Assembly (NCBI GenBank): GCA_964480735.1
Contig: CAYZQS010000085.1
Coordinates: 1 to 11,325, forward strand
DNA length: 11,325 bases
From: UBA5972 sp964480735
GTDB taxonomy: Bacteria; Pseudomonadota; Alphaproteobacteria; Rhodobacterales; Rhodobacteraceae
Direction of reading: 5' to 3'
Position 1 is the stretch's first letter, and the number at the start of each line of letters is the position of its first letter. Positions 1-6,555 of the stretch are shown piece by piece. The position numbers and the translations under genes are program-made. The notes below the pieces were generated by a model. That model was not told the DNA's origin, did not search any database, and saw only the letters and a list, made by a program, of their open reading frames with translations.

Positions 1-15
1 CTTTTCATTTTTCCA

Positions 16-25
16 CTCACGTGAG
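16..25. promoter_or_regulatory. Perfect 10-bp palindrome CTCACGTGAG upstream of guaB
   Basis: This self-complementary 10-mer with a CACGTG core sits 43 nt before the guaB start, in the only non-coding DNA visible upstream of that gene. It could be an operator for a dimeric regulator. I do not recognise a specific regulator for it, and no convincing -35/-10 pair is visible in the 67 nt available because the window begins here. Confidence 0.25.
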
Positions 26-50
26 ATAGGAACGTGCCAACAGCGATCCA

Positions 51-64
51 ATGTCCGGAGACAT
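51..64 (+). promoter_or_regulatory. guaB ribosome binding site in a small hairpin loop
   Basis: The sequence ATGTC-CGGA-GACAT forms a 5-bp inverted repeat around a 4-nt loop. The likely Shine-Dalgarno GGAG (57-60) lies in the loop and the first base of the 3' arm, 7 nt before the guaB ATG at 68. The GGAG supports that start. Whether the short hairpin matters in vivo is unknown, and a stem of this size can arise by chance. Confidence 0.5.
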
Positions 65-67
65 GTC

Positions 68-1522
68 ATGGAAATTCGTGAGGCCCTTACCTTTGATGAC
101 GTCCTGTTGGTGCCCGGAGCCTCGCACGTTCTGCCCGCCGATGCCGATACGTCGACGATTGTCACCAAATCCATCAGCCTGAACATACCGCTGCTGAGTT
201 CTGCGATGGACACAGTTACAGAATCGCGTATGGCCATTGCGATGGCGCAGGCCGGTGGCATGGGGGTTTTGCACCGCAATCTGGATGTGGCGGAACAGGC
301 CGCGCAGGTGCGTCGCGTGAAGCGCTTTGAAAGCGGCGTTGTTTACGCGCCGATCACCCTGCGACCCGATCAGACGCTGGCCGATGCCAAAGCCCTGCAG
401 GAACGCTATCGCATCACCGGGTTTCCGGTGGTGACAGAAGGCGGCGTTGTACTGGGCATCGTCACCAACCGCGACATGCGCTTTGCCTCAAATGACGAAA
501 CCCCGGTGTCGGTCATGATGACCTCTGACAATCTGGCAATGCTGCGCGCGCCCGCTGATTTGGCCGAGGCCAAAAGCCTGATGGAAGCGCGGCGGATCGA
601 AAAGCTGCTGGTGGTTGATGACGCGGGCAAGCTGACCGGATTGTTGACCCTGAAAGATCTGGAGCAGGCGGTTTTGAACCCGCAGGCCACCAAGGATGAT
701 CTGGGGCAGCTGCGGGTGGCGGCGGCCACGACCGTGGGGGACACCGGTTTTGAACGCTCTGAAGCGCTGATTGATGCGGGCGTGGACCTGATTGTGATTG
801 ATACAGCCCACGGCCATTCCGCCAGCGTGGCAGGCGCGGTAGAGCGGATAAAGAAACTGTCAAACGCCGTGCAGGTGGTGGCTGGAAATGTTGCGACGGC
901 AGAGGGCACGAAGGCCCTGATCGGGGCGGGTGCGGATGCGGTCAAGGTGGGCATCGGGCCGGGGTCCATATGCACCACGCGAATCGTGGCCGGTGTGGGT
1001 GTGCCGCAGTTGACTGCGGTAATGGATTGCGCGCGCGCAGCCAAAAAATCAGGCACGCCGGTGATTGCCGATGGCGGCATCAAATACTCCGGCGATTTTG
1101 CCAAAGCGATTGCGGCAGGGGCCCATTGCGCCATGATCGGCTCGATGATGGCAGGTACGGATGAAGCCCCGGGAGAGATCATCCTGTATCAGGGCCGGTC
1201 GTTCAAAGCCTTTCGCGGCATGGGGTCGGTTGGCGCAATGGCGCGGGGGTCCGCGGACCGGTATTTTCAAAAAGAGGTGTCCGGTGACAAGCTGGTGCCT
1301 GAGGGCATCGAAGGGCAGGTGTCTTACAAAGGTGCTGCTGGCGCGGTTTTGCACCAGCTGGTGGGCGGACTTAGGGCGGCGATGGGCTATACCGGCAGTG
1401 CAACGGTTGAAGATATGCGCTCGGCGTGCAAATTTGTCAGGATCAGCGGCTCGGGACTGGCGGAAAGTCATGTGCATGATGTGCAGATCACCCGCGAAAG
1501 TCCGAACTACCGCGCCGGTTAG
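68..1522 (+). CDS. guaB: Inosine-5'-monophosphate dehydrogenase
   Basis: Catalyses NAD-dependent oxidation of IMP to XMP, the committed step of GMP synthesis, in the cytoplasm as a tetramer or octamer. The 484 residues match the usual bacterial length (E. coli 488). The N-terminus (EALTFDDVLLVP) is typical of the family. Two CBS (Bateman) domains lie at about 88-205, inserted in the TIM barrel; they normally bind adenine and guanine nucleotides. The catalytic loop GPGSICTTR carries the nucleophilic cysteine C302. The Arg-Tyr dyad of the mobile flap is R398-Y399 in SADRYFQ, followed by the flap segment VPEGIEGQVSYKG. All key residues are present, so the enzyme should be active. The ATG at 68 is chosen because of the GGAG 7 nt upstream. 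It leads a closely spaced gene block, with the next start only 8 nt after its stop. Confidence 0.98.
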   Translation: MEIREALTFDDVLLVPGASHVLPADADTSTIVTKSISLNIPLLSSAMDTVTESRMAIAMAQAGGMGVLHRNLDVAEQAAQVRRVKRFESGVVYAPITLRPDQTLADAKALQERYRITGFPVVTEGGVVLGIVTNRDMRFASNDETPVSVMMTSDNLAMLRAPADLAEAKSLMEARRIEKLLVVDDAGKLTGLLTLKDLEQAVLNPQATKDDLGQLRVAAATTVGDTGFERSEALIDAGVDLIVIDTAHGHSASVAGAVERIKKLSNAVQVVAGNVATAEGTKALIGAGADAVKVGIGPGSICTTRIVAGVGVPQLTAVMDCARAAKKSGTPVIADGGIKYSGDFAKAIAAGAHCAMIGSMMAGTDEAPGEIILYQGRSFKAFRGMGSVGAMARGSADRYFQKEVSGDKLVPEGIEGQVSYKGAAGAVLHQLVGGLRAAMGYTGSATVEDMRSACKFVRISGSGLAESHVHDVQITRESPNYRAG

Positions 1523-1530
1523 GGGGGAAT

Positions 1531-2370
1531 ATGTCCAGAATTATAAAGCATCAGGTTGGCGATATTGAAGTCATCGCATTAACCGACGGCACCGGAGAGT
1601 TTTCAAACGAGCAGTTTCCGGAGACCAAGCCTGATGAAATTGCCACGTTGATCGCCGCGGCCGGTCACGACACCATCAAAACCAACTTTAACGCTTTTTT
1701 GATCCGCACCAAAGATCACCTGACGCTGGTGGACGCGGGCCTGCGCGATCTGGCAGGGCCCAGCGCCGGTTTTTTACCTGACGCGCTGGCCGAGGCGGGC
1801 GTTGACAACGATGACATCACCCGGCTGTTTGTCACGCATATGCACCCGGATCACATCGCCGGAGCCATCACGCCAGACGGCAAGGCGGTTTTTGCCAATG
1901 CGCAACTGCAGCTGAACGAAGACGAGCGCGCGCTTTGGTCTGACCCTTCCAATTTCAGCGGGGCCAGCGAAGAAGCGCAAAATTATCAGCAGCTGGCCCA
2001 GACGGTGCTGGACGCTTTTGCGGACCGTATCGCCCCGTTCACCGGTGCGGCTGATTTGGGGCAGGGCATAAACGTGTTACCGCTGCCCGGCCACACGGTT
2101 GGCCACTCCGGTCTTCGGGTCAGCTCTGGTGCGGATCAGTTCATCATGGCAGGCGACATCGTGCACGCGCAAACCCTGCAACTTGCCAATCCTAACATTG
2201 GCGTGGTTTTTGACATGGACGGGGGTCAGGCGGCAGAGGCACGCAAAAATATGCTGGACATGCTGGCCACCGACAACATCCCGTTTTCCGGCGGCCATAT
2301 CCAGCAACCGGCAATCGGGCGGGTTGCCAAATCCGGCGACGGTTACGTTTATTCCTCGCTAACAGATTAA
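1531..2370 (+). CDS. Metallo-beta-lactamase-fold hydrolase, lactonase-like
   Basis: A 279-residue soluble MBL-fold metallohydrolase with a complete binuclear metal site: H103-x-H105-x-D107-H108 (HMHPDH), H188 in GHTVGH, D209 in AGDIVH and H256 in SGGHI. The Asp in the HxHxDH motif and the overall length fit the branch that contains N-acyl-homoserine-lactone lactonases (AttM/AiiB type) and other small-ester hydrolases. The substrate cannot be read from sequence: a quorum-quenching lactonase is possible but unproven, and a detoxification role is equally possible. No signal peptide is visible, so it is probably cytoplasmic. The start is supported by a G6 run directly before ATG (stop TAG, then GGGGGGAAT, then ATG). 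The 8-nt gap to guaB implies co-transcription, although no metabolic link to purine synthesis is evident. Confidence 0.88.
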   Translation: MSRIIKHQVGDIEVIALTDGTGEFSNEQFPETKPDEIATLIAAAGHDTIKTNFNAFLIRTKDHLTLVDAGLRDLAGPSAGFLPDALAEAGVDNDDITRLFVTHMHPDHIAGAITPDGKAVFANAQLQLNEDERALWSDPSNFSGASEEAQNYQQLAQTVLDAFADRIAPFTGAADLGQGINVLPLPGHTVGHSGLRVSSGADQFIMAGDIVHAQTLQLANPNIGVVFDMDGGQAAEARKNMLDMLATDNIPFSGGHIQQPAIGRVAKSGDGYVYSSLTD

Positions 2371-2387
2371 AAATAAAAGAGAAAACA

Positions 2388-2816
2388 ATGCCACTAGACC
2401 TAAAGATCACCCTGATTTCTGTGTTTGTTCAGGTTTTGTTGACGTTTATGGTGACATTCCGCATGGCCGGTTCCCGCATCGCCGCCCTGCAAAAGACAGA
2501 GCTTAAGCTGGCCGATGTGGCGCTGAGCACCACCGCATATCCTGAAAAAACCCGGCAAATTTCAAATAATCTGAGCAATCAGTTTGAATTTCCGGTGCTG
2601 TTTTATACTGCTGTCTGTCTGGCCGCAGCGCTTGAAGCCACCACAATGATTATGGCGATTGCCGCTGTGGGGTTTGTGGTATTTCGCGTGGTGCATCACC
2701 TTATTCACGTCGGCGCCAACCACGTGCGCCACAGGTTCACGGCATTTTCAGTCAGCCTTTTGATGCTGGGCATCATGTGGCTGGCATTGGGGTTGCGGCT
2801 TTCAGGCGTGATTTGA
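2388..2816 (+). CDS. MAPEG family integral membrane protein
   Basis: A 142-residue protein with four hydrophobic segments, at about 6-26, 67-84, 86-106 and 118-138, which is the MAPEG topology (membrane-associated proteins in eicosanoid and glutathione metabolism). The family signature is seen in NNLSNQFEFPVLFY (about 61-73), with N64, E67 and P69, followed by the charged FRVVHHLIHVGANHVRHR segment (about 99-116) before the last helix. Many MAPEG members are glutathione-dependent transferases or peroxidases, but bacterial members are mostly uncharacterised and the activity here is not known. It should reside in the inner membrane. A purine-rich AAGAGA-like site lies just upstream of the ATG. 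The 17-nt gap from the MBL gene suggests one operon. Confidence 0.88.
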   Translation: MPLDLKITLISVFVQVLLTFMVTFRMAGSRIAALQKTELKLADVALSTTAYPEKTRQISNNLSNQFEFPVLFYTAVCLAAALEATTMIMAIAAVGFVVFRVVHHLIHVGANHVRHRFTAFSVSLLMLGIMWLALGLRLSGVI

Positions 2817-2859
2817 GTGTTGGAGAGCCTGTTTTGACACCTTTATCAACCCGGGCAAC

Positions 2860-4032
2860 ATGACCCCACCGGCCCGACACGCGGCAGCGATTGAAATTCT
2901 GGGTCAACTGCTTGCCGGTGAAGCCGTGGAAAAAACCCTTAGCAATTGGGGCAGGCGCAACCGATATGCGGGCTCTGGTGACCGGGCTGCAATTCGCGAC
3001 ATTGTCTTTTCCTGTCTGCGATGCCTGCGCTCGACCGCGGCAATGGGCGGTGGCAAAACCGGGCGCGGTATGGTTTTGGGGTATCTGCGCGGGCAGGGTG
3101 TGGACCCCTTTACGATTTTCACCGGCGAAAATTATGCGCCCTCTGCCCTGCAGGACACCGAATTATCGCTGGTCGTGGACCTGGAAAGCCTGCCAAATGC
3201 GGTGCAGCTTGATTGCCCTGACTGGGCGGAACCCTGTCTTCGGGCCAATTTGGGTGATGGATTTGAGGACGTGATGCGTCTGAACCAATCCCGCGCACCG
3301 CTGTTTTTGCGCGTGAACAGGCGCAAATCTGACCGGCAAGGCGTGATAAAAATGCTGGCAGAACAGGGGATTACCGCAATTGCCAACGGTTTGTCCCCAA
3401 CAGCGTTGGAAGTGACCGAACATCCCCGACGGGTCGCGCAATGTGCGGCTTATCAAAGCGGTATCGTGGAAATTCAAGACGCCGCATCACAGGCTGTTGT
3501 TGAAGATTTGCCGATAAAAGACGGCCAGAAAATTCTCGATTACTGCGCCGGTGGCGGGGGAAAATCGCTGGCGATGGCCGACCGCGGGGCTGTGGAAATA
3601 CTGGCGCATGACAGCAATCCGGCGCGGATGCGTGATCTTGTTAAGCGTGCAAACCGGGCCGGCGTGCGCATTGACACAGCTGAAGGCCTGACAGCGGGGC
3701 AGATGGCCTCGTTTGATCTGGTACTGGTGGACGCGCCCTGTTCGGGCAGTGGCACTTGGCGGCGCAATCCGGCCGCCAAATGGAACCTTACCAAAGCTAA
3801 ACTGCTGGAATATTGTGCCGATCAGGCAAAAATTCTTGATCACGCGGCCCGGTTTGTGGCGGCAGGCGGTTGCCTGGCCTATGTTACATGTTCGATTTTT
3901 GATCAGGAGAACGGCGGCCAAATTACGGAGTTCTTGCGCAGGCATCCGGACTGGCGGCTGCAGAATTCCAGACAGTTATCACCGCTTGATGGTGGCGATG
4001 GCATGTATATGGCGAATCTATTAACTCGTTAA
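2860..4032 (+). CDS. RsmB/NOP family RNA (cytosine-5) methyltransferase
   Basis: A SAM-dependent methyltransferase that should place m5C in RNA, most likely 16S rRNA (the E. coli RsmB target is C967). The 390 residues are somewhat shorter than E. coli RsmB (429). An N-terminal helical NusB-like region (about 1-130) is followed by a linker domain and the Rossmann catalytic domain (about 215-390). Visible motifs are motif I DYCAGGGGKSLAMA (D227 onward, SAM binding), motif IV DAPCSGSGTWRRNP with C294 (product-release cysteine), and motif VI TCSIFDQENGG with C344 (catalytic nucleophile). Both cysteines of the dual-cysteine mechanism are present. The ATG at 2860 is the first in-frame start after the previous stop; it has no good Shine-Dalgarno, but the N-terminus MTPPARHAAAIEIL looks like family members. 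The exact target base is inferred, so no gene symbol is given. Confidence 0.9.
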   Translation: MTPPARHAAAIEILGQLLAGEAVEKTLSNWGRRNRYAGSGDRAAIRDIVFSCLRCLRSTAAMGGGKTGRGMVLGYLRGQGVDPFTIFTGENYAPSALQDTELSLVVDLESLPNAVQLDCPDWAEPCLRANLGDGFEDVMRLNQSRAPLFLRVNRRKSDRQGVIKMLAEQGITAIANGLSPTALEVTEHPRRVAQCAAYQSGIVEIQDAASQAVVEDLPIKDGQKILDYCAGGGGKSLAMADRGAVEILAHDSNPARMRDLVKRANRAGVRIDTAEGLTAGQMASFDLVLVDAPCSGSGTWRRNPAAKWNLTKAKLLEYCADQAKILDHAARFVAAGGCLAYVTCSIFDQENGGQITEFLRRHPDWRLQNSRQLSPLDGGDGMYMANLLTR

Positions 4033-4034
4033 AC

Positions 4035-4055
4035 GTGTAGGATTTATATTTACAC
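4035..4055. repeat. GTGTA-N11-TACAC dyad between the methyltransferase and cckA
   Basis: An inverted repeat with 5-bp arms and an 11-nt AT-rich centre sits just after the methyltransferase stop and 16 nt before the CtrA box. No T-tract follows, so it is a poor intrinsic terminator; an operator for a dimeric regulator is an alternative reading. The arms are short and could be coincidental. Confidence 0.25.
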
Positions 4056-4070
4056 AATCAAAAGTGATGG

Positions 4071-4086
4071 TTAATCTGTCTTTAAC
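4071..4086 (+). promoter_or_regulatory. CtrA-binding site (TTAA-N7-TTAAC) upstream of cckA
   Basis: The sequence TTAATCTGTCTTTAAC matches the full CtrA consensus TTAA-N7-TTAAC without mismatch. It lies 46 nt before the kinase start. Its 3' half overlaps a plausible -35 (TTAACC, 4082-4087), which is spaced 17 nt from a -10-like TCTAAA (4105-4110), the arrangement typical of CtrA-activated promoters. Because the downstream gene encodes the kinase that feeds phosphate to CtrA, this would form a feedback loop. The site match is observed; binding and its direction of effect are inferred. Confidence 0.7.
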
Positions 4087-4110
4087 CTTATTGGGGCGAT
4101 GACATCTAAA
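4082..4110 (+). promoter_or_regulatory. Candidate cckA promoter (-35 TTAACC, 17 nt, -10 TCTAAA)
   Basis: Each hexamer matches four of six bases of the sigma70-type consensus and the spacing is the optimal 17 nt. The predicted transcript start near 4117 gives a leader of about 16 nt before the GTG start at 4133. The weak hexamers fit a promoter that depends on an activator such as CtrA bound at 4071-4086. No SOS box (GTTC-N7-GTTC or GAAC-N7-GAAC) is seen in this gap. Confidence 0.45.
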
Positions 4111-4132
4111 CGCATATGCCGGGTCATCCGTT

Positions 4133-5851
4133 GTGAAAACAATATTACGTCTGAACGAATCTTTGCGCGAAACCACGATTTCGCTGGTGCGGTTTGTCTG
4201 GGTCTTTGTGTGGCTGGGTCTGGGCATGTTCGTTTTGGCACTGCTGGTGCCAAATCAGGCGCTGAATGCCGGGTTTGTTGCCTCTGCTGCGGTGTTGTTT
4301 GCCTTGGCGATTCTGGTTGGCACAATTTCAAAAACCAAGCGATCAACGGCGGTCCGTTCCCAGGACGGGCTGGATTATCTGCAAGAACTGGACGTTGCCC
4401 TGATCAAACTGTCCACAAGCGGGCAGGTTGTAAAATCAAACAGGCTGGCCCGCGAATTGCTGGGAAATTCGCTTGACGGGCAGGTTTTACTTGCTGACCT
4501 GATCGAGGGCATGGGCCGATCAATTACCAATTGGCTGGCCGAAGCGGCCGCGGGCAAAGGATTAAAGAAACCCGAATTCGTCAAAGCCTCCAAACCTGAA
4601 AACGATGTATATCTGCAAATCACATTGAACCGGATATATCAGGATGGGCAATATTTCCTTGTGGCTGTTCTGAATGATGCAACCGAATTGAAAACGCTTG
4701 AGGCACAGTTTGTGCAAAGCCAGAAAATGCAGGCGATTGGCCAGTTGGCGGGTGGGGTTGCGCATGATTTTAACAACCTGCTGACCGCGATTTCTGGGTA
4801 TTGTGATCTGCTGTTGATGCGCCACGATCAAAGCGATCCTGACTATGGCGATCTGATCCAGATCAGCCAGAACGCCAACCGTGCGGCGTCTTTGGTCGGG
4901 CAATTGCTGGCGTTCTCGCGCAAGCAGACGTTGCAACCGGAATATCTGAACCTGCACGACACAATGTCAGATCTGTCGCACCTGTTGAACCGCCTGCTGG
5001 GCGAGCATATGAAGCTGGCGGTCGAAAATGCCGATGAACTGTCAGGAATTAGGGCTGACAAACGGCAATTGGAACAGGTGATCATCAATCTGGTGGTCAA
5101 TGCCCGGGACGCAATGGCAGGCACAGGGACGGTTCGAATTGTCACGGAAAACCACCGCTTAAGCAGCGATCAAAAACGTGACCGGGTGACGTTGCCAAAA
5201 GGCGATTATGTTTCGATAAAAATTTCAGACAACGGCTGCGGTATTCCGCCGGACAAGCTGGTGAAAATATTTGAGCCGTTTTTTACCACCAAGCAGGTTG
5301 GCGAGGGCACCGGTCTTGGACTGTCCACCGCCTATGGGATTGTCAAACAGACGGGCGGATTTATATTTGCCGACAGCACGCCGGGTGCGGGGGCGGTGTT
5401 TACGCTGTTGTTTCCCGCAGCCACCAAACAGGCGACGGAAAACCCAACAAAGCCAACTCACAAGGCGGCACCCGCGCTGGGTCAAGGTGACGGCGTTATC
5501 ATGCTGGTGGAAGACGAAACACCGGTGCGCACCTTTGCCGCACGGGCCCTGCGCATGCGCGGTTATACGGTGCTGGAAGCCGAAAACGCCGAGGACGCGC
5601 TGGATCAGTTGCAGGATCAGGGGCTGCGGGTGGACGTGTTTGTAACCGACGTCATAATGCCGGGAATGGACGGTCCCACATGGGTGCGCAAGGCGCTGAA
5701 ACAACGCCCGGGCGTCAAAGTTGTGTTTGTTTCCGGTTACGCAGAGGATGTATTTGCCGACCACCGCGAGAAAATACCAAACTCTGTCTTCTTGCCAAAA
5801 CCCTTTTCTTTGAACGAGTTAACCAGCACAGTTAATGAACAGATACACTAA
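4133..5851 (+). CDS. cckA: CckA-like hybrid histidine kinase with C-terminal receiver
   Basis: Membrane-bound hybrid sensor kinase that, by family, sends phosphate through ChpT to CtrA. Domain order in 572 residues: two membrane helices (about 18-39 and 45-65), one divergent PAS-like domain (about 81-185), HisKA with H211 in GGVAHDFNNLL, HATPase with N323 (NLVVNARDAM), DNGCGI (D366) and GTGLGLS, then a receiver (about 457-570) with acidic pocket E460/D461, phospho-acceptor D506 (FVTDVIMPGMDG) and K556 (LPKPFS). The AHDFNNLL H-box plus attached receiver is the CckA hallmark. It is shorter than Caulobacter CckA (691 residues, two PAS domains), apparently lacking one PAS. GTG at 4133 is the first start after an in-frame stop at 4100; there is no clear Shine-Dalgarno. 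Its TAA overlaps the stop of the converging sulfotransferase gene. In Rhodobacterales this pathway controls motility and, in Rhodobacter capsulatus, gene transfer agent output. Confidence 0.88.
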   Translation: MKTILRLNESLRETTISLVRFVWVFVWLGLGMFVLALLVPNQALNAGFVASAAVLFALAILVGTISKTKRSTAVRSQDGLDYLQELDVALIKLSTSGQVVKSNRLARELLGNSLDGQVLLADLIEGMGRSITNWLAEAAAGKGLKKPEFVKASKPENDVYLQITLNRIYQDGQYFLVAVLNDATELKTLEAQFVQSQKMQAIGQLAGGVAHDFNNLLTAISGYCDLLLMRHDQSDPDYGDLIQISQNANRAASLVGQLLAFSRKQTLQPEYLNLHDTMSDLSHLLNRLLGEHMKLAVENADELSGIRADKRQLEQVIINLVVNARDAMAGTGTVRIVTENHRLSSDQKRDRVTLPKGDYVSIKISDNGCGIPPDKLVKIFEPFFTTKQVGEGTGLGLSTAYGIVKQTGGFIFADSTPGAGAVFTLLFPAATKQATENPTKPTHKAAPALGQGDGVIMLVEDETPVRTFAARALRMRGYTVLEAENAEDALDQLQDQGLRVDVFVTDVIMPGMDGPTWVRKALKQRPGVKVVFVSGYAEDVFADHREKIPNSVFLPKPFSLNELTSTVNEQIH

Positions 5852-6459
5852 TTTCCGGCCCTGGAACTGACAGAGGCATGCAGGGCAAAATCAGCGGCAA
5901 GCGCCTGCCTTAGACGCAAATCTATGTCCGCGCTAAGATGCAGCTGACGCGGTGGCGAGACATTGACGGCGGGAACATCAAGTTTGCTGCCAATGCGGTC
6001 CTCCAAAAACCGGATCAATTCTGAAATTCTTTCGTAGGCAAACAGATAATCAACACCCAGTTCGCCGTCCTCGGGGCACAAAAATGCCGCCTGACCGCCA
6101 ATCGCCGCATAATCCGGGCGATTGTCAATCTGCAGATAACCCAGAACAAAATCATCAAAACTGATGTTTTTTGTACTTTTTTTGGACCTGTCAAGATCAG
6201 GGCGTTGCCGGTAGCGGTACCAACTGCCCAACCAGCTGATGGGTTCGCGGATGACCGCCACGGTTTCGAAAATATCATCGCCGATGCTGTGCAGGTATTT
6301 ACGCATGAAACGATTGTATTTCCGCACGTTCATGTGCTTGGCCTGCGGCGGGTTCAGGTATTGAATGTCGGAATAGGGTGCGATGGCCTGATGAATGGCG
6401 GTTGTTCCGGTCTTTGGAACTGCAAACACCGTTAGTTTTTGTTTCCATAAAATCATCAT
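5848..6459 (-). CDS. Sulfotransferase family protein
   Basis: A 203-residue, apparently complete PAPS-dependent sulfotransferase-like protein. The 5'-phosphosulfate binding loop is VPKTGTTAIH (K16-T20) after the first strand, and the 3'-phosphate motif is IREPISWLGSWYR, with R71 and S79 at the canonical eight-residue spacing. It lacks membrane segments and a signal peptide, so it should act in the cytoplasm or at the inner membrane face. The acceptor (polysaccharide, lipid or other) cannot be deduced. It is the only minus-strand gene in the window, transcribed away from recA, and its TAG stop (5850-5848) overlaps the kinase TAA. The first two codons are both ATG; upstream there is only a G-rich GGCGGGCGGG and no standard Shine-Dalgarno. 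Base composition is not obviously different from its neighbours, so recent transfer is not demonstrated. Confidence 0.82.
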   Translation of the reverse strand: MMILWKQKLTVFAVPKTGTTAIHQAIAPYSDIQYLNPPQAKHMNVRKYNRFMRKYLHSIGDDIFETVAVIREPISWLGSWYRYRQRPDLDRSKKSTKNISFDDFVLGYLQIDNRPDYAAIGGQAAFLCPEDGELGVDYLFAYERISELIRFLEDRIGSKLDVPAVNVSPPRQLHLSADIDLRLRQALAADFALHASVSSRAGN

Positions 6460-6503
6460 GTTACAATGTACCCGCCCGCCAATCGTAAAAAAATATTTTG
6501 GCG

Positions 6504-6519
6504 TAAACTACTCCTTAAC
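6504..6519 (+). promoter_or_regulatory. Degenerate CtrA-like site (TAAA-N7-TTAAC)
   Basis: This matches eight of nine positions of TTAA-N7-TTAAC; the mismatch is in the first half-site. It lies in the divergent gap between the sulfotransferase and recA, 45 nt from the sulfotransferase start and about 137 nt before the recA start, so it could serve either gene. The region is AT-rich, so a chance match is likely enough that this stays tentative. Confidence 0.3.
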
Positions 6520-6555
6520 CTTGCTAATAAAAAGTGAATTTATCGAAAATTTATG

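Noticed and set aside
406..1182. Long antisense open frame (258 codons) opposite guaB
   Set aside because: It lies wholly inside an unambiguous guaB, has no recognisable domain and a low-complexity Ala/Ser/Pro/Thr composition typical of the reverse frame of a GC-rich gene.
2834..2862. TTGACA at 2834-2839, considered as a promoter for the methyltransferase gene
   Set aside because: At 17-nt spacing the -10 position reads AACATG and overlaps the start codon; no usable promoter results.
4014..4161. Two GANTC (CcrM methylation) sites, at 4014-4018 and 4157-4161, flanking the CtrA box
   Set aside because: The motif is expected about once per 256 nt by chance and both copies are in coding sequence, so the pair is not evidence of cell-cycle methylation control.
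4099..4476. Open frame starting at ATG 4099, overlapping the kinase start
   Set aside because: The predicted transcript start (about 4117) lies downstream of this ATG, the product is Cys/Gly-rich without motifs, and the GTG frame at 4133 encodes the kinase.
5225..5764. Antisense open frame (179 codons) opposite the kinase ATPase and receiver domains
   Set aside because: The + strand frame carries all kinase and receiver motifs; the reverse product has no recognisable feature.
5819..5835. TTAA-N9-TTAA near the kinase 3' end, considered as a CtrA site
   Set aside because: The spacing is 9 rather than 7 nt and it lies inside coding sequence.
6167..6183. A6 and A7 runs in the sulfotransferase gene, considered for phase variation or frameshifting
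   Set aside because: They encode an ordinary Lys-rich loop in an intact frame; no alternative product with a recognisable domain results from slippage.
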